Counted from the first letter of the stretch, positions 52,260 to 62,900 are shown. The stretch is 64,000 nt of DNA from Prorocentrum cordatum (GCA_963575745.1 CAUYUJ010017655.1:74955-138954), one strand, 5' to 3'. Numbers and translations are program-made. The notes: generated by a model from the sequence alone, not told the origin.

Positions 52260-52377
52260 TGGTCGGCCACGGAGCCACCCACTCTGGTGAGGGAGTTCGC
52301 TGCACGGCATGGTCGCTCCAGCATTCCATGGTTGGGCAAGCTGGGGCGTGTGCACAGCGAGCTCCGTGGCCGACCAG
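52260..52377. repeat. 118-bp inverted repeat with perfect 16-bp arms
   Basis: TGGTCGGCCACGGAGC (52260-52275) and GCTCCGTGGCCGACCA (52362-52377). ACGT lies just outside each arm (GACGTT and GGACGTG). No coding in between. Confidence 0.8.
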
Positions 52378-52677
52378 GGGACGTGCTTGCAGACTTCCCC
52401 AGACATGCGGTGCCCTGATTTTGTCAGTATGGGATCCCTAGAAGCCCCGACCCCTTCCCCAGGGCCAGCTTTGTGTCCCGAGATATTTTGTGACGGTCCT
52501 GGGGCCTGGCGAACGCCCCCCCCCCCCAGAGGCCGAAAAGGGTAGTACAAATTTCTCTGTTTTTGTCGTTGTGCGGGCGGGCTGCGGGCGCACGCCCCGG
52601 GATCCTCCCCCCCGGCGGGCGGGGGAGCGCCCCGAGGGGCGTGCGCGCAGCGGCGCCCCCGCGGCGGCCTCCTCCAG

Positions 52678-52769
52678 GTGGAGTCCGGCGTCCTCCAGCA
52701 GAGCCTGTTCGCGGTCTTCCTGGGCAACGCGGTGGAGCAGAGCGAGATCACGTTCGGCACGTACAGCAG
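52678..52769 (+). CDS. possible aspartic-protease-like exon
   Basis: Preceded by CTCCAG and followed by CAG|GGAGG. It reads VESGVLQQSLFAVFLGNAVE and then QSEITFGTYSR. The FAVFLG...SEITFG pattern recalls the core of pepsin-like aspartic proteases, where a beta strand is followed by S-E-[LIV]-T-F-G-G. The catalytic DTG motifs are not here. The frame runs on through Gly-rich sequence to the LINE, but that link is probably intron or chance. Only 31 codons, so the call is tentative. Confidence 0.35.
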
Positions 52770-52889
52770 GGAGGGGCGCGCAGGGAGGGGGGGGGGCGCT
52801 GCGGGGGGGCGGACTGGACTGGGGCGAGGCGAGGGGGAGGGGTGGGGGAGGCACTGGGCAGGGGGCGAGGGGGCGTGGGCCAGGGGAGG

Positions 52890-54825
52890 GTTCGGTATGG
52901 CGGCGGTGGTCGCCCTCGTGGGTGACCCGCTGTGGAGGAGCATGGTTGCACCAGCCATAGCGTGGGCCCAGGCGGTGTGGAGCGCCGTCACAAGGCCCAG
53001 CCAAGCTCAGCTTTCGGTCAAGGACCTGTGCGCGATGTGGAGGGAGGTCAAGCGGGAAGGACTCACTTGGGCTAAATCGCGTGGTCCGATCAGTAGGATG
53101 CACCTGTCTCTGTGTAGGATCGGGTGGACTGCGGTGAACCCCCTGCTGTGGATCGATGATAAGGGGCACAGTTTATTGTACACCACCCCCTCCATGGTGT
53201 GTTTCTTGTTGGAACGAGGTGTCCAGAGATACCATGAGAGAGTTTTGGCTGAAAAACTCGGGTGGCCCTCGGGGGCTAGGGTTTGTGTTGAGCCCTTGCG
53301 TCGGATCGTGAACCCTCGGACCAAAGGGGTCGGTTTAAGTGCCCAGGGGAAGTACTTGGTTAAGACTGCATTTTGTGAAGGTCTGTGGACTGAGGATCGG
53401 GCCCGTAGTTCGGGGTACCTCTGTTTAGGACTGTGCCCGCTTTGCCAGAGACCTGACTCGGTCAGGCATCGGCTCTACGAGTGTCAGCACCAGGACGTTG
53501 TTGCCGCTCGAGAGGAGGCGGAGGTCTCAGCTGACTTCTGTCGCGAAGCTCTCGGCAGTGGCGATGCGCTACACGACGGCCTCAAGATGCTGCATCCGAT
53601 CGACAGCTGGCCCAGTCTTCGTGATGTACATGAGCCTGTCTTGTATAATGATCAGGGACAGGAGGTGGAGTGGTCGAGGTTTGACTGCACGGGGCTCTAC
53701 CAGGCGGGGGATGGATCATGCGTACCACACTGTATCTCGGAGTTGTCCAGAGCTGCCTACTCTTGGGTCTTCTTTGATTGCGAAGGCCACCAGGAGTACG
53801 TCGCGCGTGGAGTGGTGTGGCCCTCATTGCCCCAGACTAGCCAGGCCGCGGAGCAGTTGCAGCTAGCCCTGTTGCCCATTTTCGTGCCGAGGCTGTCCTC
53901 TCAGTGTTACAGCGATTGTATGAATGCGGTCAGACTCCACAACAAGGGACCCAGCGAGCAGACCTCCCCGAAGCAAAGGTATGGAGGTCTCAGGCGAGGC
54001 GCCCTGGCCCACATGTGTGAAACTAGGTTTGCCCCAGCTGTTCACACGCCTGCGCACCGCAAGCTGGAAGTGATAGATGAGCTGGCGCTACCAGAGCGCA
54101 GGGTTGGCCAGGCCAACTGGCGAGCAGATCTAGAGGCCAAGAAGGCCATCGAGCTGCATGCACGGCCGTCGGAGGCCGAAGTTTTTCAAGTTGATTGGGC
54201 CACTGACCAGATGCGCAAGTGCGCACGGCTGATGGCGAGCGTGCTGCCGCTGTTTCCGCGTGCATCTCACCAACGGCCGCCTCGACGTGGGAGACCCACG
54301 AAGATTTGCGACAAGGCCACGTCGTGGCACGCATGGCAGCGAAGCCTTTGGGGATTTCGTTGCACTAAGTGTCTGGTCTTCTTCGGAGGACGGCAACATG
54401 AGCGACCCGAGCTCGGTTGCGAAGGTTTCCCTGAGAGAGTGGCCGAGCTCCTCGTCTCGGCCCCCGATCATGGACACAAGCTGGCGAGCACCCAGGTTGG
54501 AGAGGAGCCCAACCCTCTGTTGTTTTGCCTGGCCTGTGGTGCGTACTCCCAGCACAAGATTCGCAGTGTGGCCACCCGCTGCCAGCCAGGTAGCATCCGA
54601 AGCGGGGGCCACGTGCTGTCCCGACTGCGCAGAGGACTTCATCCTTTGCGCAGCGTGCCAGTCTCCTGCGCTGAACCTGAAGAACAGGTTGCGAGGCAGG
54701 AGGCGGACGTTGTCTTGCAGATGACGCGCCGAGGCGAAGTGGCGGCCTTTGCTACGCTTCTGCCCTGCCTGGACGCCATTCGTGCCCGCATAGCGGCGCG
54801 AGAGGCAGCGAGCAGGGCGGCGTGA
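52890..54825 (+). pseudogene. LINE 3' fragment: zinc finger and RNase H-like domain
   Basis: Uninterrupted frame to TGA at 54823-54825. It starts near AAVVALVGDPLWRSMVAPAI. A finger C-x2-C-x7-H-x4-C (LCPLCQRPDSVRHRLYEC) lies at 53434-53484, as in the zf-RVT region after LINE reverse transcriptases. It is followed by an RNase H-like region with Asp at 53683 (FDCTGLYQAGDGSC), Glu at 53851 (AAEQLQLAL) and Asp at 53914 (YSDCMNAV); the Glu-Asp spacing of 21 residues fits RNase H. The C-terminus has a second Cys pair (LLFCLACGAYSQHK) and a Leu/Arg-rich GLHPL end. The reverse transcriptase is absent upstream, so it is a 5'-truncated copy; the long intact frame suggests it is fairly young. Confidence 0.65.
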
Positions 54826-54869
54826 ACTGTCGCACTGTCATAGCTGGTCGGTCAACGGTGACAAAAAAT

Positions 54870-55200
54870 ATGATGACAATTACGATGACGATGATGATGA
54901 TGTTGATGATGATGATGCTGCTGATGATGGTGCTGATGCTGATGCTGATGCCGATGATGGTGGTAATGCTGCTGCTGATGGTGATGATGGTGATGATGGT
55001 AATGACGATGGTGGTGATGATGCTGATGTGGATGATGCTGATGAGGATACTGATGCTGATACTTATACTTATGCTGTTGCTGATCCTGCTGATGATGATG
55101 ATGGCGATGGAGATGGTGATTGTGAGGATCATAGGTGATGGCGATATATAGTGGTAAATAATGCTGATGCTGCTGATGATGATGATGATGCTGCGGCTGG
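54870..55200 (+). repeat. (GAT)n/(GCT)n microsatellite after the LINE end
   Basis: GATGATGATGCTGATG-type sequence starts about 45 bp after the LINE stop, after GTGACAAAAAA. Possibly grown from the retroelement tail. Confidence 0.85.
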
Positions 55201-55440
55201 TGGTGCTTGTGATCGGAAACTGGAACATGTACATTACCAGTGGCTGGCTGTTTTTCAATGCCAGGACTTGTTTTAGGTTCGGGGGCGACGTCGGGGTGGT
55301 GTGGTGTATACTTTGTCCTCGGTCTTCCCGCGGAAACAACGAAACATGGATACACCAGGGTTTCGTATACACCAGGATCCGATCTCTTGTGAGAATTGCA
55401 GTACAGGGCCTGAAACCACATCGGTGTATAGAGTTCGGTT
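55200..55440. other. spacer with GTATACACCA words
   Basis: TGGTGTATAC (about 55302) and GTATACACCA (about 55366) are inverted, with further GGATACACCAGG near 55350. GTATACACCA also occurs near 52243. No gene. Confidence 0.5.
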
Positions 55441-55960
55441 CTTTGAGTGATGTTGATGCGGCTGATGATGATGACGGGCGATGACGATTATGCTGCTGCT
55501 GCTGATGAGGATGGTTATGCCGATGATAGCGATGAGAATGCGGATGATGACGATTTTAGTGATGACGAATATTGTGATGACGATGATGGTGATGATGAAG
55601 CTGCTGCTGATGCTGATGCTGACGATGTTGATGCTGTTGATGATGTTGCTGATGATAATGCTGATGCCGATGATCATTATGATGCTGATGAAGATGAAGC
55701 TGATGATGGTGATGATGATGATGCTGCTGATGATGATGATGAATGATGATGCTGCTGATGATGATGCTGCTGATGATGATGATGGTGGTGGTGATGATGA
55801 CGATGACGATGGTGGTGTTGGTGTTGGTGTTGGTGATGGTGATGGTGATGGTGATGGTGGTGATGATGGGGAGGAGGAGGGCGCTGGTGGTGGTGGTGAC
55901 GGTGTTGTTGGTGGTGATGGTTTGATGCTGGTGGTGATGATGATTCAGAGATGTAGGAGG
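55440..55960 (+). repeat. (GAT)n microsatellite
   Basis: GATGATGCTGATG with GTGATGGTG variants. Confidence 0.9.
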
Positions 55961-55964
55961 AGAA

Positions 55965-56390
55965 GGTGGAGGGGATATAGGGCGGAGACGGATGAGGATG
56001 ATCTGGTGGGTCAGGAGACAGAAGGGGGGAGGTAGGATGAGAAATGAGGCAGAGAGGAGGAGGGATGAGAGAGGAGAGGTGGGGGGGAGGGGCGACCTCT
56101 CGGCAGCGCGGGCTCCGCCGCCGCGCCAAGGCCAGCGCCATTCGCGTGTGGGCACGCCACCTGGCCTCCGAGGCAACGGTGCGGCGTCCAGGGATGCACA
56201 ATCATTTGGTTCTACCCTGGCCCACGCCTCAGCGGCGATGAGCGGCTCAATAAGCACGCCAGTCTGTCTTCAGATACACTATCCTCAGTAGGGGAAGAAC
56301 ACAGACACCATGAATGACGAAACTCCAGAAATTTGGCGACATATGGGAGTCCTGGGATTTGTGTCTATTTAGTGATTTGACTGTTCTTGA
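55965..56390. other. short mixed spacer
   Basis: Purine-rich to 56090, then unique sequence. Competing frames on both strands (for example GLRGNGAASRDAQSFGS on plus), none recognised. Confidence 0.3.
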
Positions 56391-56960
56391 TGATGCTGAA
56401 TCTGATCATGATGTCGTAGTTACTTTTGATGGTGTTGATGAGGAAGCTGATGATGACGATGATGATGGTTATGATGATAATGATGCTGATGACGATGACG
56501 ATGATGATGATGCTGATGATGAAGATGATGTTGATGATGATGCAGATGCTGATGATGATGTTGATGATGATGGTGATGATGATGAGGAAGCTGATGATAA
56601 TGACGATGATGATGCTGATGATGATGATGATGATGCTGATGCTGATGCTGATGCTGATTATGATGATGGTGATGGTGATGGTGATGATGATGATGCTGCT
56701 GCTGATGATGATGATGAGGAGGAGGAGGAGGAGGAGGAGGAGGAGGAGGGAGGGAGGAGGAGGAGGAGGAGAGGAGGGAGGAGGAGGAGGAGGAGGAGGA
56801 GGAGGAGGAGGAGGAGGAGGAGGAGGAGGAGGAGGAGGAGGAGGAGGAGGAGGAGGAGGAGGAGGAGGAGGAGGAGGAGGAGGAGGAGGAGAGAGAAGAA
56901 GAGAAGGAGGTGGAGGAGGAGGAGGAGGAGGAGGAGGAGGAGGAGGAGGAGGAGGAGGAG
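56390..56960 (+). repeat. (GAT)n passing into (GAG)n
   Basis: GAT/GCT repeats to about 56715, then almost pure GAG/GGA to 56960 with a few GAGAGA interruptions. Confidence 0.95.
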
Positions 56961-57146
56961 GCTCGTTGAACGCTCTGTGCACGCTCGGTCGACGGGCAAA
57001 CTTGTCTGCGGCACCCGTCGGGCCGTTTTCCGGCGCGGGGCTAGGCCCACATGGCCTCCAGCATGATTTGGGTGCCGGTGACGACCCCCGGCTACTGGCA
57101 GGCGCCAGGGGGGGGCGGAAGGGGAAGCTTCTCTCGGAATCGAAAA

Positions 57147-57322
57147 CAGTCGGGGCGCTGAAGAAGGAACCCTTCTCGTTGGGGAGGGGCTCGGTGCTCC
57201 TTGATTGTTGTGTAGTTTGCCTTAGGTTTCCCTCAGGTTTTCGATGGGAAATCGAAGGTCAACGTTTGGGATAAAGTGGCCTCGTTCGTTATTCAGGGTT
57301 CCTTAGGTCAGCGCCCCGACTG
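57147..57322. mobile_element. foldback element family 2, copy A (176 bp)
   Basis: CAGTCGGGGCGCTGA at the left and its reverse complement region TCAGCGCCCCGACTG at the right (57308-57322). AAGGAACCC / GGGTTCCTT follow inside the arms. The centre has the small hairpin TTCGATGGGAAATCGAA. Copy B is at 58373-58524. Confidence 0.85.
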
Positions 57323-57329
57323 TAACGAG

Positions 57330-57853
57330 GCTTGGTCAGGTCTCTTGCCATCCTCGGCACTCAGGAGCGAATGCATCAACCCCCCTCGCCCACTCCTCGC
57401 GGATGGGCGCCTGATAGCCCACCCCGCCCAGGGACGTGCGGCTGCTCGATCGCGAGCCCATCGCCGATCTACTGGCGATGTGTCGCCGATTCCAGCTCGA
57501 TGTTCCCTCCCCCCCCCCCCCCCATTTTCAGGAGAGGAAGAGACACACAGACACGATTCATCGTCGATCCCCAGGAACATATGGGAAAATATGGGAAGTG
57601 GGGGGGAAGACAAAAACCCAGAAAGTACGAGGAGATGTGGAGAATCCTGTTATTTGTGTGTATTCATTTGTGTGTCCCAGGGCCCCTGCACGTTTGGCGG
57701 TCTGCCGCTGCCCCTCAGGAGCAGGAGCCGCGGGAGCGGACAGCTTCCCGGTGCCCCCCGGACAGCAACATGCACTGCGACGGGGTCGCGTTCGGCTGTG
57801 CAGGGGGGGGGGCCTGTGTCGCCGTGAGACCTGCCCCCGGCCAGGCCTCAATC
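57330..57853 (+). other. spacer with intron-like conserved block
   Basis: The block at 57555-57690 (GGAACATATGGGAAAATATG, GGGGGGAAGACAAAAACCCA, CCTGTTATTTGTGTGT, TGTGTCCCAGGGCCCC) recurs at about 58925-59010 and 59160-59265. Each is followed by GGCCCC then a GC-rich segment with coding-like frames. It could be an intron family preceding short exons. Confidence 0.45.
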
Positions 57854-58051
57854 GGCGGCGAGCGAGGGGGGGAAATGAGAAGGAGAAGGCCCTCTCAGAA
57901 GGCGGCGGGACTTCTCAGAAGCCCTCGCGCCTTCTGAGAAGTTTTTGTCTGTCTTCGGGGAAGGCCTAGAAGACTTCTCAGACGGCCCGGGGACTTCGGA
58001 GCCGTCTGAGAAGGCCCGCCCCTTCTCACTTCTTCCCCTCGCCCGCCGCCT
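57854..58051. mobile_element. foldback element with CTTCTCAGA repeats
   Basis: GGCGGCGAGCGAGGGGGG at the left is mirrored by CCCCTCGCCCGCCGCC at the right. Inside, CTTCTCAGA(A/C)GGC occurs in both orientations at least six times, building stacked stems. Confidence 0.7.
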
Positions 58052-58372
58052 ACTCAAGGGACGAAATACGACGGCGATGACCAAGATGTCGCGGAACCTA
58101 GTCGACGCCGATCTTGGCCATGGTCCATGCCGGCCGTCGCCGACTCGCGATTTTGCCTACGAGCTGTCGATGAGAAAGATGGACAGCGACCAAGATCGGT
58201 TCCGACGTTCCCGCGCTGAGCCTTGGTCAGGGTCATCGCTCGGGGCTGGACAGAAACCCCACCCTGACACGTCGATTCGCGAGTTGCCCGCTTTCGGTTC
58301 TCGAGCGGGCGCCGCGGCCGTCCTTTTCCAGGCTCGCGCCCGCCAGGTGTGGGCCCGAGGTCGTTTTCACCA
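58052..58372. other. spacer with smaller inverted repeats
   Basis: CCGATCTTGG (58109) and CCAAGATCGG (58190) face each other, as do nearby CGGAAC words. No gene recognised. Confidence 0.45.
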
Positions 58373-58524
58373 CAGTGGGGGCGCTGAAGAAGGAACCCTT
58401 TTCGTTGGGGAGGGGCTCCGTGTTCCTCGATTGCTTCACAGTTTGCCTTGGGTTTTCCTCGGGTTTTCGATGGGACATCGAAGTTCAATTTGTGGATAGA
58501 TTCCTTGGGTCAACGCTCCGACTG
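58373..58524. mobile_element. foldback element family 2, copy B (152 bp)
   Basis: CAGTGGGGGCGCTGAAGAAG at the left and GGGTCAACGCTCCGACTG at the right, with the same internal order (TTGGGGAGGGGCTC, GTTTGCCTT, TTTTCGATGGGACATCGAAG) as copy A. Confidence 0.85.
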
Positions 58525-58634
58525 TAAGCCACGCTTTACTAAAAGGGATCCTGCCCACCCCCGAATCGCTTCCTTTCCCCCGAAGGCCCGCCGCCGACCG
58601 CCCCCCCGCATACAGAACCCGGAAGGCAGGCCTG

Positions 58635-58845
58635 CCCTAGGCCTACCCCCTGGGCCTGCCCCCTGAGCCTAGGCCTGCCCTGGCTAGGCCTACCCCCCAG
58701 GCCTACCCCTAGGCCTTCCCTCCCTAGGCCTACCCTAGGCCTGCCCCCTAGGCCTGCCCCCCCTAGGCCTGCCCCCCCTAGGCCTGCCCCTAGACCTTCC
58801 CCTTAGGCCCGCCCCCTACGCCTGCCCCCCAGGCCTGCTCGGGAG
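58635..58845 (+). repeat. TAGGCCTGCCCC minisatellite
   Basis: About 14 copies of a 13-18-nt unit CCCCCTAGGCCTGCC or CCCTAGGCCTACC. Confidence 0.85.
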
Positions 58846-58884
58846 CTCCGGCGGAGCGGGCTCTGCAGCCCGACGGGCCCCAGT

Positions 58885-59270
58885 GTCGGGAGGGGGAAAA
58901 AAAAGCACAGAGACACAACGAGAATCGTCGTTGCCCCAGAAAGCATGGGAACATGTGGGAAGGGGGGAAGGCAAGAACCCAGACAAATGCGGGGAAATGT
59001 GGGGCATCGTGTACTTTCATCGCTTCGCTCCTTCCGCCGGCCCTGGAGCGCCATCTGGGGCCTCTTGGGGCCGTCTTGGGGGCCTCTTGGGGGCTTCTTG
59101 GGAGCGTCTTGGGGCTCCTTGGCGGCGTATTGGGCTCCCCTGGGGCCTCTTGGGGGGCTCATGTGGGAAGTGGGGGGGAAGACAAGAACCCAGACCAATA
59201 CGGGAGAATGCGGGGCATCCTGTTATTTGTGTGTGTCTAATGTTTGTGTGTCCCAGGGCCCCTTCACGGT
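58885..59270 (+). repeat. two copies of the intron-like block around a TTGGGG tract
   Basis: GGGAACATGTGGGAAGGGGG at 58945 and the related CATGTGGGAAGTGGGGGG at 59160 flank a 120-bp TTGGGG-type tract (59040-59160). Confidence 0.6.
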
Positions 59271-59408
59271 GCCCCCGGTGCGCTCGGGCGCTTCCCTGGG
59301 CCGTGCGGCAGGGGCAGGGCGTCGAGCTGGAGCAGGGGCCCACTCTCAGGTCGGGCACGTCCTCCTGCAGGCGGATCCTGGACGAAAAAGAAGCAGAGTT
59401 TCCAACAG

Positions 59409-59535
59409 GGCCGAACCTAAACGGTGTCTTGGCGTTGTCTTGGGCCGCTTTCGGTTCGACTTCGTTGCGCGGTGAAGGCGGACTGAAGACACAACGAGGG
59501 AAAACGACAACGAAAAACACCGTTTGGGTTCAGCC
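59409..59535. mobile_element. 127-bp foldback element
   Basis: GAACCTAAACGGTGTCTTGG at 59413 and its mirror CACCGTTTGGGTTC ending 59531. The arms extend to GGCC/AGCC outside and CGTTGTC/GACAACG inside. Confidence 0.75.
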
Positions 59536-59645
59536 GTGGTTTCACACATGCTCGAACATAGCCAAACATGGTGCAAGCAAATCGTCTCCAGACTGTTTTT
59601 GGACTGTTTTTGAATATCCCTCCTGAAGATCTGCACGAACGAAAC

Positions 59646-59827
59646 GGGTACGGAAAGAACTGGTACAATGCCCAACAGCAGTTCCTGTTCCTTTTGAATA
59701 GGACTCGCTGTCCGCGTCGCCGCGGCCTGTGTCCGTTTGAGACAGAAGGCCGCCTGCCCAACAGCGGCCGCTGCTGGTTTGGGACTACACTTGTTGCTAG
59801 GCATTGTGCCCATTTTTTCCGTACCCA
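59646..59827. mobile_element. 182-bp foldback element
   Basis: GGGTACGGAAAGAACTGGTA (left) pairs with the right arm, which contains GGCATTGTGCCCATTTTTTC and ends GTACCC. A 140-codon plus-strand frame crosses it, but it has no recognised domain. Confidence 0.75.
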
Positions 59828-60072
59828 TTTCGGGCGCCCAAGGAAGAGGGACATGCTAGTCGGTGTTCAGCCTCAGCTTGCTGACCATGCTGGCGTGCTC
59901 ATTGTTCGGGTGCCTGGGCATGGAAAGCCTCCCGGAGGGGCCGCGGATCTCCTTGCTTCTTGCCCCTGGTCGGGCCTCCTCTTTTCGTAGAAGGAAAAAT
60001 AAAACAATAAAAAAAGACATGCCCGACCTGAGCCAACTCCTGCCCGGACGATCCGCTTCCCCGTGCGGCCAG

Positions 60073-60239
60073 GAGCTTACCAGCCTGGAACATATCCCTA
60101 TCCCTATGTTGGGCACCTCCTCATCACGATGCCAATCCTAAGGATTCCCTTATTCTTTGAGGGCGAATCCCTGAGATTGTCATCTCCTTTGGGCGTGTCG
60201 ATCTTAGGGATAGGGATACGTTCGAGGCTGGCAAGGAGC
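60073..60239. mobile_element. 167-bp foldback element
   Basis: GGAGCTTACCAGCCTGGAAC plus ATATCCCTATCCCTA at the left; TTAGGGATAGGGATACG plus TTCGAGGCTGGCAAGGAGC at the right. About 35-bp arms with four or five differences. Confidence 0.8.
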
Positions 60240-60715
60240 GGCCGCTCGGCCTGTCGCGCCGCCGGCCCTCCCCCGGCCCGCCGCGCTTGCGGCGCGCCTC
60301 GCCCGTCGCGCCCGGGCGGCCTCCGGCCACCGATTTCGTCGATCGAGGCGGGGAGGCTCGAGGAGGAGCGATCGGTCCTCGATCCCCCTCGCTCCTCGAT
60401 CCTCGGGCCCTCCCCCCCGTCCTCGCTCCTCCTCGCTCCTCGCTCCTCGCTCCTCGGGCCTCCGGCCATGCGCACGTGCCGAGCCGCTCCGGGCCTCCCG
60501 CGGAGAGCGCAGCGGCGCGTGCTCCGCGCGCAGGGCGGTGCCGCCGCCGCGGAGCGCCAGGCAGGCGTTGCCGAGCGCAGTGCAACCGGGGAAGGAGTCG
60601 GCACGTTGCCAGACGACCGGGTGTCCTGTGCATCACGTGTCCAGTGATAGCCAGAGGGAGCTGCATATTACCAGGTACCACGCTGTTGTGTACCAGAGTG
60701 CCGGGTGGATGGCTG
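60240..60715. other. GC-rich stretch, no secure gene
   Basis: CTCGATCCTCGGG and GCTCCTCGCTCCT repeats at 60350-60470; competing frames elsewhere. Confidence 0.3.
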
Positions 60716-60724
60716 CGCGCTGGC

Positions 60725-61081
60725 ACCAGTTGTTGTTGTTGTTGTTGCTGCTGCTGTTGTTGTTGTTGCTGTTACTGTTGTTGTTGCTGTTGTTGTTGCT
60801 GATGTTGTTGTTGTTGTTGTTGTTGTTGGTGTTGTTGTTGTTACTGCTGCTGCTGTTGTTGTTGTTGTCGTTGTTGATGCTGCTGTTGTTGTTGCTGTTA
60901 CTGTGGTTGTTGCTTGTGTTGTTGCTGATGTTGTGGTTGTTGCTGTTGTTGTTGTTGTTGTTGTTAAGGTTGTGGTTGTTAAGGTTGTTGTTGTTGATGT
61001 TGTTGTTGTTGCTGTTGATGTTGCTGTTGTTGTTGATGTGGTTGTTGTTGATGGTGTTGTGGTTGTGGTTGTTGTTGTTGC

Positions 61082-61115
<34 letters not shown>

Positions 61116-61182
61116 GGTGGTGTTGTTGTTGTTGGTGTTGTTGTTGCTGTTTTTGTTAAGGTTGTTGCTGTTGTTGTTAAGG

Positions 61183-61223
<41 letters not shown>

Positions 61224-61225
61224 GA
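60725..61225 (+). repeat. (TTG)n microsatellite, about 500 bp
   Basis: TTGTTGTTGCTG-type run with GCTGCTG and TTGTTAAGGTTG variants. Confidence 0.95.
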
Positions 61226-61399
61226 ACATTATTAATTCTAAAGAATAATTATTGTTGGGCCCCCTGGTGCACGCCCCCCCCGCCGCGCCTAGGCCGCAGC
61301 TACATTTTCATCATTTTCGTGAGGAAGCCTCAGGTAATTCGATGTGATCAAGATCCGGTTGTTTTGTTCCCCCCCGCTTTCCCTTGCAAAAAACACTAT

Positions 61400-61690
61400 A
61401 AAATGACATTTCTTGTTCTAATATAATCAAATTTCAAGAATCCCTTGCAAAAAATAAGGTAAAGTGGACATTCGCGCGCGCAAGACGAAATCCTTCCAAA
61501 AGCTTAGTGTTCGGAGCGATTTCAACATAAAAACATCAAAAAACCAATGGTTTTTCAACAAAAAAATGTCAAAATCTCATCCCGCGCGCTCTTGCGGATT
61601 CGTAGGAAACCCAACTCTTTTTCAACATTTCTGTCAAACGGGCTTTTGCGAGCAACTTTTTCGAACTTCTGCGACAACGGTTGCGCACCT
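61400..61690 (+). repeat. AT-rich dispersed repeat, second locus
   Basis: It contains CGCGCGCAAGACGAAATCC, GATTTCAACATAAAAACATC and CGCGCGCTCTTGCGGATTCG, the same landmarks as 2370-4440. Confidence 0.6.
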
Positions 61691-62035
61691 GCCAGGGCCA
61701 TCATCCCTGTCAAATAATACCATGCGGGACACATTCGTCTCTCTGTATTATGTATTGTATGGCACAATTGCACCATGCTGGGCACATGCGCGCCCCGAAT
61801 AAGTGACCAAGTTCTGTGGGTGTGTACCCCACGCCAGTGTAGTAGCCACGGTCGTCCGCACGCCACGAAGTGAAGTGTCCCAACGTCATAGGGCGGGAAG
61901 CTGGGTTTGGGTGGTCGCGAAGAGTCGTTTGGATATTTGGTAGAGCTTGTAATGCCCCCCCACGAAGTGGGGGTATTGCCTGGTGTCGTATGAAAACCCT
62001 GGCACTGGGGAGAACACCACGCGTTCGGGTAAAAT
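61691..62035. other. spacer, nothing recognised
   Basis: Unique-looking, moderate GC, no conserved frame. Confidence 0.3.
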
Positions 62036-62036
62036 G

Positions 62037-62099
<63 letters not shown>

Positions 62100-62310
62100 A
62101 AGGTTGTTGTTGTTGTTGTTGTGTTTGTTTGTTGTGTTTGTTTGTTTGTTTGCTTGTTGTTTTGTGTGTGTGTGTTTTACACGGCGGAGCACCATAACAA
62201 AGTGAAGGAGGAGGAGGATTTGGAGGAGGAGGATTTGGAGGAGGAGGAGGAGGAGGAGGAGGAGTTGGAGGAGCAGGAGGAGGAGGAGGAGGAGGAGGAG
62301 GAGGAGGCGT
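62036..62310 (+). repeat. (TTG)n then (GAG)n microsatellites
   Basis: TTG run 62036-62160 with GTTTGTTTG end; GGAGGAGGATTTGGAGG run 62200-62310. Confidence 0.9.
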
Positions 62311-62429
62311 AGGAGCAAGAGGAGGGGGACCTCCCCCTTGGGCTTCCTTGGGCCAGGATCCTCGTGTGACGGCCTTGCCGTCTTCCGTGACCTGGGCCAT
62401 CGGCCAGCGGCGCATAGCAGCGTGGTGAG

Positions 62430-62900
62430 TTGCCAGGCATTTTCTTCAATGATCTTGCCTGATGGAGGAGGAGATGGAGGAAGAGGAGGAGGAGGAGATG
62501 GAGGAGGAGGAGGAGGAGAAGGAGGAGGGGGAGGAGGAGGGGGAGGAGGAGGAGGAGGAGGAGGAGGAGGGGGGGGAGGATGGCGACACCCCTTCCCCCC
62601 TTCTGTCGCGGGTCGAAGCTGGCCTGCAAATGAGCTGCTCGTAATCTCTCCCTTCGGGCAGGATTCTTGCGCAGGCTAATCAACGCGGCACGGGGCAAGT
62701 GATCTGCCACGGATTTTCAATGACCTTGCTTGATGGGCACTGTGACGTGTTGAAGGTGGCCTGCAAGTGAGTTGCTCGTAGTTTCGCCAAGCGGGCAGGA
62801 CACTTGCGCAGGCTAGCCAACACGTCACGGGGCGAGCATCCCAAGACAGCTGTTAACCTCCCATGCAGCGCTTCGCTGCCACGCGCGTCTCTGTCTGCTG
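62430..62900 (+). repeat. 138-bp tandem duplication with embedded GAG tract
   Basis: GGCCTGCAAATGAGCTGCTCG (written GGCCTGCAAATG / AGCTGCTCG) at 62621 and GGCCTGCAAGTGAGTTGCTC at 62759. A third partial copy at about 62430 (ATGATCTTGCCTGATGG) is split by a (GAG)n expansion at 62462-62580. Confidence 0.65.

Noticed and set aside
56390-56960. Asp-rich then Glu/Arg-rich frames
   Set aside because: GAT and GAG microsatellites. No sequence outside the repeat supports a gene.
59568-59990. 140-codon plus-strand frame
   Set aside because: It crosses the 182-bp foldback element and has no domain or codon regularity.
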